Assembly (NCBI GenBank): GCA_009599575.1
Contig: VWND01000095.1
Span: 372,001-436,000 of the forward strand
Direction: 5' to 3'
Length of the DNA stretch: 64,000 nucleotides
Source of the DNA: Blumeriella jaapii
Lineage: Eukaryota > Ascomycota > Leotiomycetes > Helotiales > Drepanopezizaceae
Shown here: piece by piece, positions 47,137 to 59,200 of the stretch
Position numbering within the stretch: position 1 is the first letter of the stretch
Layout of the letters: the number at the start of each line of letters is the position of its first letter
Translations under genes and position numbers: made by a program
Notes under the pieces: model-generated
Seen by the model: only the letters and a program-made list of their open reading frames with translations
Told to the model about the DNA's origin: nothing
The model's database searches: none

Positions 47137-47385
47137 TGTTACGATCCTGGCCTGGCTAGTGGTATGGTTGCCAGTGGTATGAATGCTGGTGGTGTTGGAT
47201 TAAGGTTTGGGCACGGACCACCTCGGCCACTAGGCCTCGCGCTAAGTCACGTGATCCATAAGCGCAACCCATTGTATATAAAGTTCGCGACCCCGAGCAT
47301 TTTAGCTCGGTGTTTTTTTTTTAATTTATATGCGTACCTTTTGGTTTATATTATTTTTTTAATTATTTTTAAACTAGCTATAATA
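47137..47385 (+). repeat. LTR of B2 (5' LTR, 249 bp)
   Basis: It starts tgttacgatcctggcc and ends agctataata (for AGCTGTGACA). The first 180 bp are almost free of RIP changes. Confidence 0.96.
47247..47320 (+). promoter_or_regulatory. B LTR core: TCACGTGA, TATA-like box, hairpin and T-run
   Basis: The palindrome TCACGTGA (47247-47254) is followed by gtatataaag (47274-47283) and then a perfect 6-bp stem, ccgagc/gctcgg (47293-47298 and 47305-47310), with a 6-nt loop and a T-run. All B LTRs in the window keep this order. Distance from the TATA-like box places the hairpin near the expected transcription start, that is at the 5' end of R. Function is inferred from position. Confidence 0.6.
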
Positions 47386-47599
47386 TAAAAAAAAACCAAA
47401 CAACCTTCGCTAAAAAGCTTTATATTTACGGTTAAAAACTCGATTTGCTTTTGCAATTCGAATTTTTTTCAGGCCGCTCGTACCGACGTTTATTTATCGA
47501 TGTTTTAATTAAAAATTTTTTTTATTAATTTTGTTTTTAAAAAAAGCTGAAATTTTTTTTTTTTATTAATTCGATCTGTTTTAGCAATTCGAATCGCTT

Positions 47600-49020
47600 C
47601 TTTTTAATACTATAACACTTTATGCTTTTTTTATAAATCGACGCGGCATCCGAAAACGAACGCAATCCGTACGATTCGGCTTCGAATCAGCACTTCTATC
47701 CTTTGCTTCCGCCTTTAGCGCTTTCGAATTTTTATTCGTTCCAGGCTTTTTTCGACGATTTTAACAACGAGTTTTTATTTTACGACTTTTTTACCGAATT
47801 ATAATTATCTGCTGAATCCTTTCGTTTTATTATCGAATTTAAAATCGAATTGTACGACGCTGATATTTTAATACTTTTAAACCGACGAATGCTTTTAAAC
47901 CGATTACCTAGCATATCTGCCAACGCTAAAAGATTTATTGCGGCCCAGCAGTTTTAAATCGCTTAAAAAATCGCTTAAGCTATCGCCGCCGCTCGCTTTT
48001 TAGCTTTTTCCGCTAATATCGCCCGCGATGCTTTTTTTTTATTTCGAATTTCGCGCGTTTTTACCGCAGATTTTTAATTAATTCCCGAATATTATTTTCC
48101 CGTCTTTAATCCAGCTATTTTTCGAATCGAACCATTTAAAATCAAATACTTTTGCTACGTTTTCAGCGATTATTAAAAAAAAATTAAATATAACGTATAA
48201 AAAATAAATATAAAACTGTTTATTAAAAAATATTTAAAAAACTTTATATAAAATATAAACCAAGCCAAAGCATATTTCAAATGTATTATTAAAAAAGCAA
48301 AAACCATTATTTTAAAACATTTAAACTTCGAATTTTATAATTAAACTCAATCGGCTCGAAACGTTTTTCGCATTTTTAATTAACGCTTTTTTAATTATAA
48401 TCGCGTTTAATTTATTAAATTATAATATAATAAGCTTTATATAAACAACGGTCAGATTTATAATAACTTTCGTTTTTTATTTATCCGCTACGCAGTTATT
48501 AGCAAAATTGCTAAAAACCGTTGATTTAAAAATATATACGAAAAAGTTATTTTTATTTTTAAATATAATTTTCGAATAAAAAAATATAAAATAAATAATA
48601 ATTATATTATTTTAAACGAGTTTTTGGCCGTTGCGAATAAAAAGTTACGTAATATCCGAACTGAAAAAATAGCTTCTGTCCGTCGCATAAGCTATTTTTT
48701 TTTTTGTTATAACTTTTGCTAATTAAAATTTTAGGCGTATTTCCGGTATTTTTAAAATTTTATAGCGTTTTACTTTTTTAATTTTTTTTTTGTTCGCATA
48801 GTTTTTTTTTTTTTAGCAGAAATTTTTACGAGCGTATAACTGCTATTCCTGCTACCTTCGGTTTTTTCCGCTTAACTGCGCGTTTTTCTGACGCTTATTA
48901 TAACTGCGGCAAACCCGGCCATTTCGCAAACGTTTGCTCCGACGCTAAGCTTAATCGCAAAATCGCCGAAATAGCTATCGACGAAAAACAAAACGATTTA
49001 TTAAAAAACTTTTAAACCGT
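47600..49020 (+). pseudogene. B2 gag remnant with zinc knuckle
   Basis: Plus-strand Gag broken by many RIP stops. The zinc knuckle is at 48896-48937, reading YYNCGKPGHFANVC, where the first Cys has become Tyr. The capsid region matches B1 22540-23300. The N-terminal part (47640-47960) is colinear with B1 29774-30140. No open stretch above 60 codons survives in it, and the start codon is not determinable. Confidence 0.8.
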
Positions 49021-52000
49021 GGCAAAGATTTTTTTTATTATAACAAAAGATTCGATTTATAAAAAGATTTGAAATTTGACCAGCGCTTTTTAATAAAAAA
49101 GCGACAGTTTTTAATTTTTATAAAATTAGCACGTAATAAATTATATATTAAAATATTTGCATATATCGATGGCGAAGCTAATATTTTCGGTGCGATTAAA
49201 ACTTTTTTAGCGTATTAATTTTCTTAACGTTCTAAAATAAATTTTATTCGGCTGCATAAGCTTATTATACCTACCGGCTATAATAGCGAACCGGAAAAGC
49301 TTATTTTATTTGCTATTTTTCTTTTTTTTACGATTAACCGATATCGTATAAATTTTTTTTTTCTGATTACAAATCTGGGCTTTTTATCGACGTTTTTATT
49401 AATCGCAAATTTCTATAATACTACGATTTAAAGCAAGCGTATAGCCAAAAAAAAAAAAAAAAAAAAATAGCCATTCGATATGCCTGTTATTTTTTATTTC
49501 AACGAGCAGTTATTCGTCGATTTTAATTAGCGAATAAAACTTAAAATACTTAGTCGCATATATTAAAAAAATGCAAACAAACGAAACAGCGCAATAAAAG
49601 TTTTATATATTTTTGCCAGCATTTTTATAACGATTAAAAAAACTTATTTAAGTTTTGAAATTAATAAACCTTTTATATTTATACGAAATCTTAAAAGCAA
49701 TTTGCATAAAATAAAAAAGTTTTTTATTAATAGCCCTGAACCGACCAAACCGGTTTTTCCAACCGGACCAATTGCTACCTTTTTTACTTTTAATTATAAT
49801 ATCAGCTGTATTTCCGTCTTTGTATTCAGCGCTTTGCAAATACGTTACGAAAAGCGAATGCGAGCTGTAAAAAAAAAAAAATTATTATTATCCAGCGATT
49901 ACACGTTTGTTGCTTTTATATATAATATAAATAAAAAACGTTTTCGCCGTACGAAAATTGCCGAATTTAAAAAAATTATACAGCTCGCGGTAATAAAAAG
50001 CATTTCCGTTTTCGACGTTTTGTAAATCAAATATAACGATAACGTAATTTTTATAAAAAAGCTTTTTTTAATTTAATATTCGAAATTCGAAAAACTGTTT
50101 TACAAATAAAAAAGCGACAAATTCGCTTTTCGCCGCCCCGGTATAAATTATAAAATATATTTTGCCACGGAAAATACGCTTTTTATAAAATTATTTAAAC
50201 GCTTCACGAATAAACAGTTTACAAATATTAAAAACTATATTTTCGATAATTTGTATAAAAGCTTTATTAAACTTTTTAATATCTTTTTCGCCGCTCCGAT
50301 TTTATTTATTAAAATATCAAACGGTTTTATACGCTTATATATCGATTATCGCAAGCTTAACGATTTTACGAAAAAAAATTCTTACTTTTTGCTTTTAATT
50401 AACGAAATACTGGCGCGAATTATTAAAGCCAAAATATTTACGAAAATTAATATTTAATAAGCATTTAATCGAATCCGAATATCCGAAAAATCTGAAAAAC
50501 TGATTAATTTTCGTATTCGATACGGCATATACAAATATAAAATCCTTCCGTTCGGCTTTATTAATAAACCCGTTATATTTTAACGTTTTATTAATAATAT
50601 TTTTATAAAACATTTGAATGATTTTTGCTCGGCGTATTTTAACGATATTTTTATTTATTTCGCGAATAATTTAAAATATAAGGTTTACGTTAAAAAAATC
50701 TTATCGATTTTAAAAAAATACGGCTTAAAAGCTGATATTAAAAAATACGAATTTAATATTACGAAAACCAAATTTTTAGATTTCGTTATTAATATTCAAA
50801 ATATTAAAATAAACCCGGAAAAAATCGCTATTATTAAAAACTGGTAATATGCAACGAATATGCGAGGCGTATAAAACTTTTTAGGTTTTTGCAATTTTTA
50901 CAAACGCTTTATAGCCGGCTATAATCGTATTTGCCGTTTTTTTATTGTTTTTATAAATAAAAACGTTTTTTTCGTATTCGAAAAAAAATAAAAAAACGCA
51001 TAAAAAGCACTGCGCAAAACTCTGCTAAATGCTTTTATTTTATATTATTACGATTTTTATAAGCAAACGCGCCTGGAAACCGATTTTTATAATAAAATAA
51101 TAGCTAGCGTATTATCGCAATTGCAAAAAAATAATTTTTATTATCCGGTCGGTTTTTTTTTCAAAACTATAATCGACGCCGAATTTAATTATTCGATTTA
51201 CGATAAAAAGCTTTTCGTTATTTTTCGCTTTTTTAAAAATTACAAACCGAAATTATTAAACGCTTAAAAAAACGTATATATATATACCGATTATCGCGTT
51301 TTAAAATATTTTATAATAATCAAAAATCTTTCGGCCCGATAAGTCCGATAAGCCGAGTTTTTCGCCGATTTTCATTTTACAATTATATACCGGTCGGAAA
51401 TTATTAATACGCTCGCTAATATTTTTTTTTATAAAAACCAAAACATTTTTTTATTAAAAATACGATAGCGAACAGCTTAAAAGCAGCAAATGTTTTTAAA
51501 CGATAAATTAAATTTTTAAATTTCAAAAAAAATAATTGCTAAAAATATAACCACGCTAACGTTTATGAAAATAGCGTTCGATAAGCGCGATAACGACAGC
51601 ACTTTTTTCGAAAAAAAAAACAGCGAAAACGAAAAAAATAAAATATTTATAAAAAAATCCGCAAATTTAACTTTCGTAATCGCATACGATATATATAATT
51701 ATATAATTATAAATAATTTGCTGCAAGCTAATAAAAACTTTTTTTTTTTTCGAAGCGCAACGAGCGCAAATTCGCAATCACAGCTTTGATTATTAATTGC
51801 GATAAAACAAATTGTTTTTCCAAAGCAAATTAATAATATTTTTAAAATCTTCCGAATTACGAATTTTTTTAATAATCCGACATATTTACGAACAGCTTTG
51901 CGTAGTATACGCTAAAATAAAAAAAATAAAGCTTTTGGTCGGTCGCAAATATTATTAAAAAATTATAAAAACAAATATATAATAATACGTTTCGAATTAT

Positions 52001-53270
52001 CGTTGTATACAAATAAAAATTAAGCGCGACAAAACCCCGGGCTTTCTGAAGCTTTTGCTTATATTCAGCAGGCCTTATTAATATTTAATAATAAATTTTA
52101 CGAAGCTTTTATTAAACGAAAATCATTACGATTTCGTTTTCGTAATAATAAATCGCTTATTTAAAAAACTTTTATTAATCTTCTGCCATAAAACTATTAT
52201 AGCGAAAAAACTAGCAGCTTTGTTTTTAATTTATTAAATACGCTATTTCGGCATGCCGGATTTAATTGTTTCGGATCGAAAAACTTAGTTTATTTCGGTT
52301 TTTTAGCAAAAACTCTGCCGCATATTAAAAACCAAGATTAAATTAATTATTACGTATAATTTTAATATCGATAGGCAGATCGAAATAATAAATTAATATA
52401 TTAAGCAACGCTTCCGCCTCTTTTGCTTTTATTATTAAAATAATTAAAAACGCTTTTTATTTTTAATAAATATTACATAACTGATTTTGCCGCACGAATC
52501 TTTCGGCAACGTTTTTTTTTTTTAAGTTTTAAATAAATACGAAGCTCGTATATTCTAAAATATAAACAACTTTCGTTTCTTTCGCTCGGCTATCGAAAAG
52601 CTTAACCGCGACGAAACTTTGCATTTGGCTTTCCGAGCTAAAAAAATTATAAAATACGTATAATCGTTTATTACGCAATAATAAATCAAAATAAAACGCT
52701 TCGCCAATTTGTATAAACGACCGGTAAATTAAGAAATAGGCGACGAAGTATTGGTAAATATTAAAAATTAAAAGCTCGACCGACTTTTCCGAAAGCTTTC
52801 GAACAAATGGTACGGCCCAATTAAAATCGTCGATAAAATAAAAAAAAATTGAAAGTTTAACTTTTCCGTAAACTAATTAATTTATTTAATTTTTTATTTA
52901 TATTCGCTCCGAAAGCATATTAGCAATTTTTTATCTGGCCAACGCCGTTCCGAACCAGCTTTTATTCAACTATTTTTTAAACAAACGAAATAAAAAATCG
53001 AAAAAATAATAAATTCGAAATTATATAAAAAAATGTTGCAATACCAGATTAATTAAAAAAGCGCTGATAAAAATTTCGAATAATATTTTTGTTTTAAGGC
53101 TATAACGGCCTTTTATATTTTTTAAATATTTCACCGATCGCATTCCACCGCCAAAAGCTTTTTATAAGCATTTCCCGTATAATTACAAACTTACAACGAA
53201 AGCAGGAAGGATTATATTAAATTGGAAAACGATAGACCCATGATTGCAACTACGAGGACGCAGTTTTTCG
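49021..53270 (+). pseudogene. B2 pol remnant: protease to chromodomain-like tail
   Basis: Plus strand. The protease region is at about 49.13-49.45 kb. RT is at 50.0-50.85 kb, with open stretches 50251-50457 (RLYIDYRKLNDFTKKN) and 50614-50847; the latter begins NDFCSAYFNDIFIY, with YFND where YLDD is expected. RNase H is at about 51.0-51.3 kb (AEFNYSIYDKKLFVIFRF), followed by the linker and open stretch 51565-51789. Integrase runs from about 51.8 to 52.6 kb. A chromodomain-like tail (LQYQIN*KSADKN, then FKYFTDR) is at about 53.02-53.15 kb. The last 100 bp are hardly mutated. Confidence 0.87.
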
Positions 53271-53285
53271 GAAAGGGGGGGGTAG
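53270..53285 (+). promoter_or_regulatory. Polypurine tract of B2
   Basis: The run ggaaaggggggggtag abuts the 3' LTR. Its G-run is intact, in line with the low mutation level of this end of B2. Confidence 0.85.
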
Positions 53286-53534
53286 TGTTACGATCCTGGC
53301 CTGGCTAGTAGTATGGTTGCCAGTGGTATAAATACTGGTGGTGTTGGATTAAAGTTTGGGCACGGACCATCTCGGCCACTAGGCCTCGCGCTAAGTCACG
53401 TGACCCATAAGCGCAACCCATTATACATAAAGTTCGCGATCCCGAGCATTCTAGCTCGGTGTCTTTTTTTCAATTTATATGCGTACCTTTTGGTCCACAT
53501 CATCCTTCTGATCACCCTCAAGCTAGCTGTGACA
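53286..53534 (+). repeat. LTR of B2 (3' LTR, 249 bp)
   Basis: It starts tgttacgatcc and ends agctgtgaca, the best preserved B LTR end. TCACGTGA is at 53396-53403. Confidence 0.96.
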
Positions 53535-54382
53535 GGTTTCCTAAGAAATATTTTTCTCGAAGGCTTTATTTTTTCTTTTGTATTTATACGCGCTTTTTAT
53601 TAAAAATATAAAAGATAGAAATCAATCTGATTATTAATTCAATTTTATTTAAATTTTATTATCTGAATTAGTATTTTCCTGCTTTTTAATTTTTATATTT
53701 TAATTTTTTTATTTATCGAAACGGCAATTCGATATTATTAAAATAACTTTTTATTATATTATTATATTTATATCGTTATTATCGATATTATAGCTTTTCG
53801 TATTCGCAGCGAATAAGCATTTTTAGCTATTTAAAAAAACCCAGCGCTTTCGGCTGCTTAAAAAAACCCCGTATTATCGTTTTTCCTAATATCACCAGCT
53901 TTATTAAAGGTCGAAAATACTTTATTATCAGGACGCGACGATTTTCCAATTTTTTTTATTTAAAAAATTATTAAAAAAAGCTATGTTTAAAACGATTCGG
54001 AAGGATTTTTTATCGAAATTCTGATTTATTTGGCTGATAAACGAATTCGCGCCGAATAAAAAAAAACGATAAACGTAGGAAAATAAAAGAAATACAAGCT
54101 AAAATAAAGCAGAAAAAGATTAAAAAAAGGATTTACGAAATAATTAAAAGATTCGAAGAAATCAAAAAACGCCGAAACGAATTTCGAAAAAAAATTAAAT
54201 AATTTTAATAAAAACTTAACGCTTTCGAAGATATCGAAAAAAAGGTTTTTTTATTTTTTAATACCGTTTTAATTAAAAAAAAAACAAAAAATAATTTAAG
54301 CCGGCGATTATTATAAAATATTTTCGAAGTATTACGATAATAATATTTATTAGAAACGATCTAGCATTTTTTTTAAGCATAT
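53535..54382 (+). other. Segment between B2 and E2, probable 5' part of G
   Basis: This stretch joins 46886-47136 on the left (across B2) and 62600 on the right (across E2). On the plus strand, 54080-54340 reads as a Lys/Glu/Arg-rich, coiled-coil-like stretch through stops (KRIYEIIKRFEEIKKRRNEF). That suits the N-terminal part of a retroelement Gag. I see no LTR edge and no other recognisable domain. The last five bases, catat (54378-54382), are one TSD copy of E2. Confidence 0.5.
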
Positions 54383-54681
54383 TATCGTGCATAGCCGAAT
54401 AGTCGGTAGGAACCCTCACCGGAGGCTGGAACGGATAAATTATATACAATAAAATGTTACTTGTATTGTTCTAAATCTGACTGGCGAGCTTTCCGCAGAA
54501 AACGGAAGGTTCGGGCTCGCTTAGTTAATCGCTCGGAAAAACTAGTTTTCGAAAAAGCTCGTTATTACGTGACTACGAGCCTTTCCGAGCTTTAGAAACA
54601 TTTAATTATTAAAAGCGTATAAAAAAAATAAATCTGGAACAAAAGAAAAAAAAAAAAAAAAAATGTAAATATAGCGCAACA
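54383..54681 (-). repeat. LTR of E2 (3' LTR, 299 bp)
   Basis: It starts tatcgtgcatagccg and ends gcgcaaca on the plus strand. The motif TCACGTGA of the partner LTR reads ttacgtga here, a single RIP-type change. Confidence 0.94.
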
Positions 54682-56200
54682 CATCTTTTAGCTAATTGCC
54701 AATCCGGTAATCAGCTATTTTCAAAGCGCGAAAAAATTCTTTTATCGTTCGAATACGGCCGTAACGCGATATTATAATATTTATATAACTTGTTTACATT
54801 TTTTATTATTGCGAAGCGTAAATAAAGCCAATTCAGCTTAAATATGCGTTTCGTCGTTTTCGAAAAACTTAACTTTTTTATTTTTTTATTAATTTTCTAA
54901 TAGATTCAGATTTTATTATTTTAATTAAAAACATCGATATAGCTTTTTTTATATCCAAAAAAGGTCGTCCGCGTGATTTTACGCGACCAGTTAGCCCAGC
55001 TTTTCGGATTCCCAGTTTTCGGCGCTTGCGTAATCGGAGTTTTGCGAAATTTATTTTGCGTAATTAATCGGCTTTTTCGGCTAATTCGTTTTTTTTTAAC
55101 CTTTTCGAAAAAAGCGACTTTTTCGATATTTCGTTTTTAAACGGTTTTTTCGAAGATTTATATTTGCTTGGCTTCGAAAATACCGATATAACGCTTAAAA
55201 AAAATGGCGGAAACGCTGTTAGCGGTGAAAACGTTATTAGCGGTAATTTCGGTTCTGATAGCATTTTAAAAAAGAAAAAGCAGAATACTAGCGCTTTTGG
55301 AAAAAAAGCGGCCGGAAATTATTAAAACGGAAAAAATAAAAATAAAAATAACGACGATAATCGTTTTTTAAAACGCGCTCGCATTAAGGCCAGAAAGCCT
55401 GTTATTTCTAAGCTTTTTAATTTTATTTTTTATATAATTTATATTATTCGCGAAACAATTAAAAATTTAAATAACGATTGTTTATCGAATTTAATTAAAG
55501 CTCGTTGCTATCGATATTACGCAATTAGCACGTCGTATATTCCGGCCGACGCGAACGTTTTGGCTACGTAATTTTCCGTTTTCAAAGCTCGGATTAATAA
55601 AATTATTAACGGTCAGTTTTATCGAAAAACTCTGTCGTTTCTGCTGATCGATTTCTAAAATATAACGGCCATTTTTTATTTTACGATTAAAACGGTTTTA
55701 AAAATATAAAAAAATAAATTTTTAAATCGATCGTAATTTAAAAGCAAAACTAATAAATATAAAGCGTATTATTAACGCGAAGCTCGCCGCGGCTCGTAAG
55801 ATTTTTTAAATTTCTGCTTTTCGAATAAAAACTTTTATTTTTATTTTACGTGCTGGCGAAATAAAACTTGGCCACGACTTATTAAAAAATGCTTCCGTTT
55901 TTAAAAATTTAAAAAAAAATCTCGCGGCGATTTTTTTGCTAAACGTTTTTGATTTTTAATTTAATAAAGCTTCGCAAAAAAAAAGAAATGCTTCGGCTGC
56001 ATAACCGGCGGCAGTTGTTTTTAAAAAGCTTATCGAAAAGTTTATTTCAGGCTTAATTATCGCGGAGCGTCGGACGCGAATTATTATTTTAACGGATTAT
56101 ATTTTTAATTTTTTGTAAAACTAAGCGGTTTGGTTTTAAATTTCTGAATTTACGAAAAGTTCGGATTTTTTTTGTTTAGAAAATAGTTTTTGCTATATTT
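54682..56200 (-). pseudogene. E2 3' region: Pro/Ser-rich then basic segment, no known domain
   Basis: This lies downstream of RNase H and upstream of the 3' LTR. On the minus strand the open stretch 55064-55264 (MLSEPKLPLITFSPLTAFPP...) extends upstream as a Pro/Ser/Phe-rich run. It continues downstream, past one TAA, into a basic run (KLRLRKRRKLGIRK, GRVKSRGRP) conserved in E1. Conservation of this frame between E1 and E2 suggests it was coding. Relatives I know end soon after RNase H. It could be a C-terminal extension, an extra ORF or a captured fragment. Confidence 0.5.
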
Positions 56201-59200
56201 TAAATTTTAATAAAAATTTATTTAAATAAATATACGTTTGCAAAATGCAAGCTTTTTAATTCGATTGGTCGAGCTTTTCGATAAAACTCCGAAAATCCCG
56301 TAAATTAAAAAGTTTAACGAAACTTTCGTATTTTTGTCGAATTAAATTTTTAATAAAACCGTTTGCGTGTATTTTATTTATTAGAAAATATATAATTTTG
56401 AATTTTTTATTTTAATATTTCTGGCGAATTTATATATTGCTTATATCGACGTAGCGAAGCTTCGTAAAAATTTTTTTTTTGTTTTTTACGATTAATCTGA
56501 TCGTTTGCTAATTATCGTAATATACGTTTTATTTAAAAATAATATCGAGTCGAAGCTTTTTGAAAAAACGTTGAAATGCTATTATTTTTTTTACGATTGC
56601 TATATAAGCAAATAGTTCCGCTTTAATTAAAAAAATAATAATTATATTTTATCGTATAGCTTTTTACAAAATAGTATTTCCGAAAAAAAAAAAAATATAT
56701 TTCTGAAAAAATTTTCGAATTTTTGAATCGTCGGCGAAAAAAACATCGGTAAAAATTATTAATTGGTTTTCCCGCTTTTTCCGATTATAAACGATTTCTA
56801 AAAACTTCGTTTTATAAAAATATCGAAGCGTTTAATTAGCTGCCTCGAAATATTATAAACTTAAATTAGTAAAAAAATAAAAAAGCTGAAAAGCTGCGAA
56901 AGCCACGTCGGGTCGAAGTATAATAGCCGTATACAAAATTAAACCGACTTTTTTTTAATACTTTTTAATCTACGAAAACGTGGCTACGCTTGGGTTTTTA
57001 ACAAATTCGCAAATTAAAAAAAGCGTATTTAAAAAGCGTCTTTTGCATATATTAAACTTCGTAGCGATTTTTTCGATATACGAATCGTAAAGCAAAAAAA
57101 CTTTTTTTTTTTATTTGTTTCGTAAAATATAAACTTCGAAAAAATAATTTAAATTTCTTATATTTATAAACTCGTAAGCTTTTTTCAGATCGAAAATGAT
57201 TTCGTCGGCTTTTAACGAATAAAAAGCGTAGTATAAAATTTAAATATCGTCGACGTAAAACGCTACGTATACGCTTCGTACTTCGTTAGCGAATATACAA
57301 AGCTTTTCGCTTATTAATTCGAGCTTTAACTTTTTTAAAATATTGGCAAATTCGCCGTATTACAAAGCTAAAAAATCTTTTAATTTATACAAAGCTCGGT
57401 CTAGCTGTATTATTATATCTGGCTATTTAAATCCATTAGGCAAATAGCATATAACTAGCTTATTTCTAAAATTTCGTTTTGCATTAACGAATATATTAAT
57501 TATATCGAATTGCTTAACTTCCAGATCGAAATAAACCGCCAGCGCTATAACCGTTCGGAAAAACGGGCTGCGAATATAGCTGCGTATATAAAAAAATTAA
57601 AGCTTCGTTTTAAAAGTTTTTCCTTACGATTAGTTTCGATTTGCACCGCTGCAATTCGCTTAAGCTGTTTGTTTTGTATATAAAAACCTATTTAAATAAA
57701 ATAAACTTTATAATTTTATTTCTTTTAACAATTTTCAGCACTTTTTAATTTTTAAGTTTTTGATTTCGGTTTTTGCTTTTTTTCTAAACTGCTTTTCTAT
57801 CTAATAGTTTTTCAATTCGTTCCAGTTTTTTAAAACCTTCGGTAAATTGTTCCGATATTATTTTTAATCGAAAAATTAAATGTTTTTTACCGACTTTTTT
57901 TTTATCGAAGCCGCTACTATTGCGTAGACAGCTTAAAAATCTTTTTTATTTATTTAAATCGGCTCGTTTGTTTAAAACGTATAAACGAATTCGTCGATTT
58001 ATTATTTAATAAATAAAACTATTAATTAAAAGATTTCGCATACCGTAGCGTATATTTCCGGTTTATCCGGCCAATATAAAATAGAATTTATACGATTTCG
58101 TTTAGCAGTTTTTAAAATCAGCTGCTTTTTATCGCTTATCGGAAATTTCGATTTGTTTTTTTTATTTTTTCTAAATAATACTTTTTTTTTAATAATCAGC
58201 CTTAAAAAAGCTTTTAAAAGCAAACGTTCAAATGGCTGTTTTATTCTAAATCGATTTGGCGCTTAATTTGCCGGGCGATAGCTTTTAATTATAATTTAAA
58301 AAATTGAATTGCGCGCTTTTTCGTATAAAACCATTTTTATACCCGCGCCGAAAAACTTTTTAAAATTTTGCTTCGTTTTATTTTATTTTGCAATAATAAG
58401 CTTTACTAGTTTGTTATTTTTTTTTAAATTTCTATAATTTTTTAACGCTTTTATCGCGTCGGTCAAAATATTTCGAATATGTTTTATATATTTCCGACTA
58501 ATAATTAATTTTAAAAATTAAAATTGATCGGTAATAGCTTTGTCGAAAGCTTTTATAAAAGATTATTACCCCCGAATTCTAAACGTTTAAATCGATCGTA
58601 AAAAAAGATTCGATCGCCTCGACCTTTATTAAGTTTTCCATTCCCGAGGATTTGGCTTTTTTTAAAATATTTAAATCTATTAATATTAAAATATTTTTTT
58701 TTTTATCGTAAGCTTTGGAAATTTATCAGAAAAGTTTGAAATCGGTTTTGATTCTGATAGCGGCTCCGGTGAAAAAAGATTTTCATTTTTTTTTGTAAAA
58801 TTTGAAAATTGTTCGTTTTGTAATAATAGTTTTTCTTTTGTATTATCTTTTTTTTAGCATACCGAGTTTTGCTAGTCTGCGCCGCTATTAAAACCGCCCG
58901 CTAATATTTAATACTCAGCGTTTTAAGCTTTTTCGTTTTCCGCGTTTTCGATAAACTTTACGGTTTTTTAAAATTTTAATTTAATTATAGAACTTAAACT
59001 TTTACGCTTCGAAAAATAAAATTTAAACTCGTTAAATACTACGTTTCGGCTCGTAATTATACGCATTAGCTGGGAAATTCAGATTTTGTAAATATTAAAA
59101 ACGCTATATTTAATTAAATATCCGATATATTTTTTCGGAAAAATCTTAAATTCTTTTTTATATTTTATAATTTTCCGATTTTTTATTATTAAATACGCAC

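Larger units (their letters stand above)
47137..53534 (+). mobile_element. Family B copy B2, complete Ty3/gypsy (6398 bp)
   Basis: The uninterrupted reference copy of family B, with 249-bp LTRs and a perfect TSD ggttt (47132-47136 and 53535-53539). Gag, protease, RT, RNase H, integrase and a chromodomain-like tail run on the plus strand. It shows the empty sites of C, D and A2 in B1. Confidence 0.96.

Noticed and set aside
47291..47325. Hairpin plus T-run as a rho-independent terminator
   Set aside because: The context is a eukaryotic LTR, so a bacterial terminator makes no sense. It was recast as an R-region hairpin.
55200..55700. Plus-strand Asn/Lys-rich reading frame in E2
   Set aside because: It is antisense to the E element; the sense frame is conserved in E1, so the plus-strand reading is probably a shadow.
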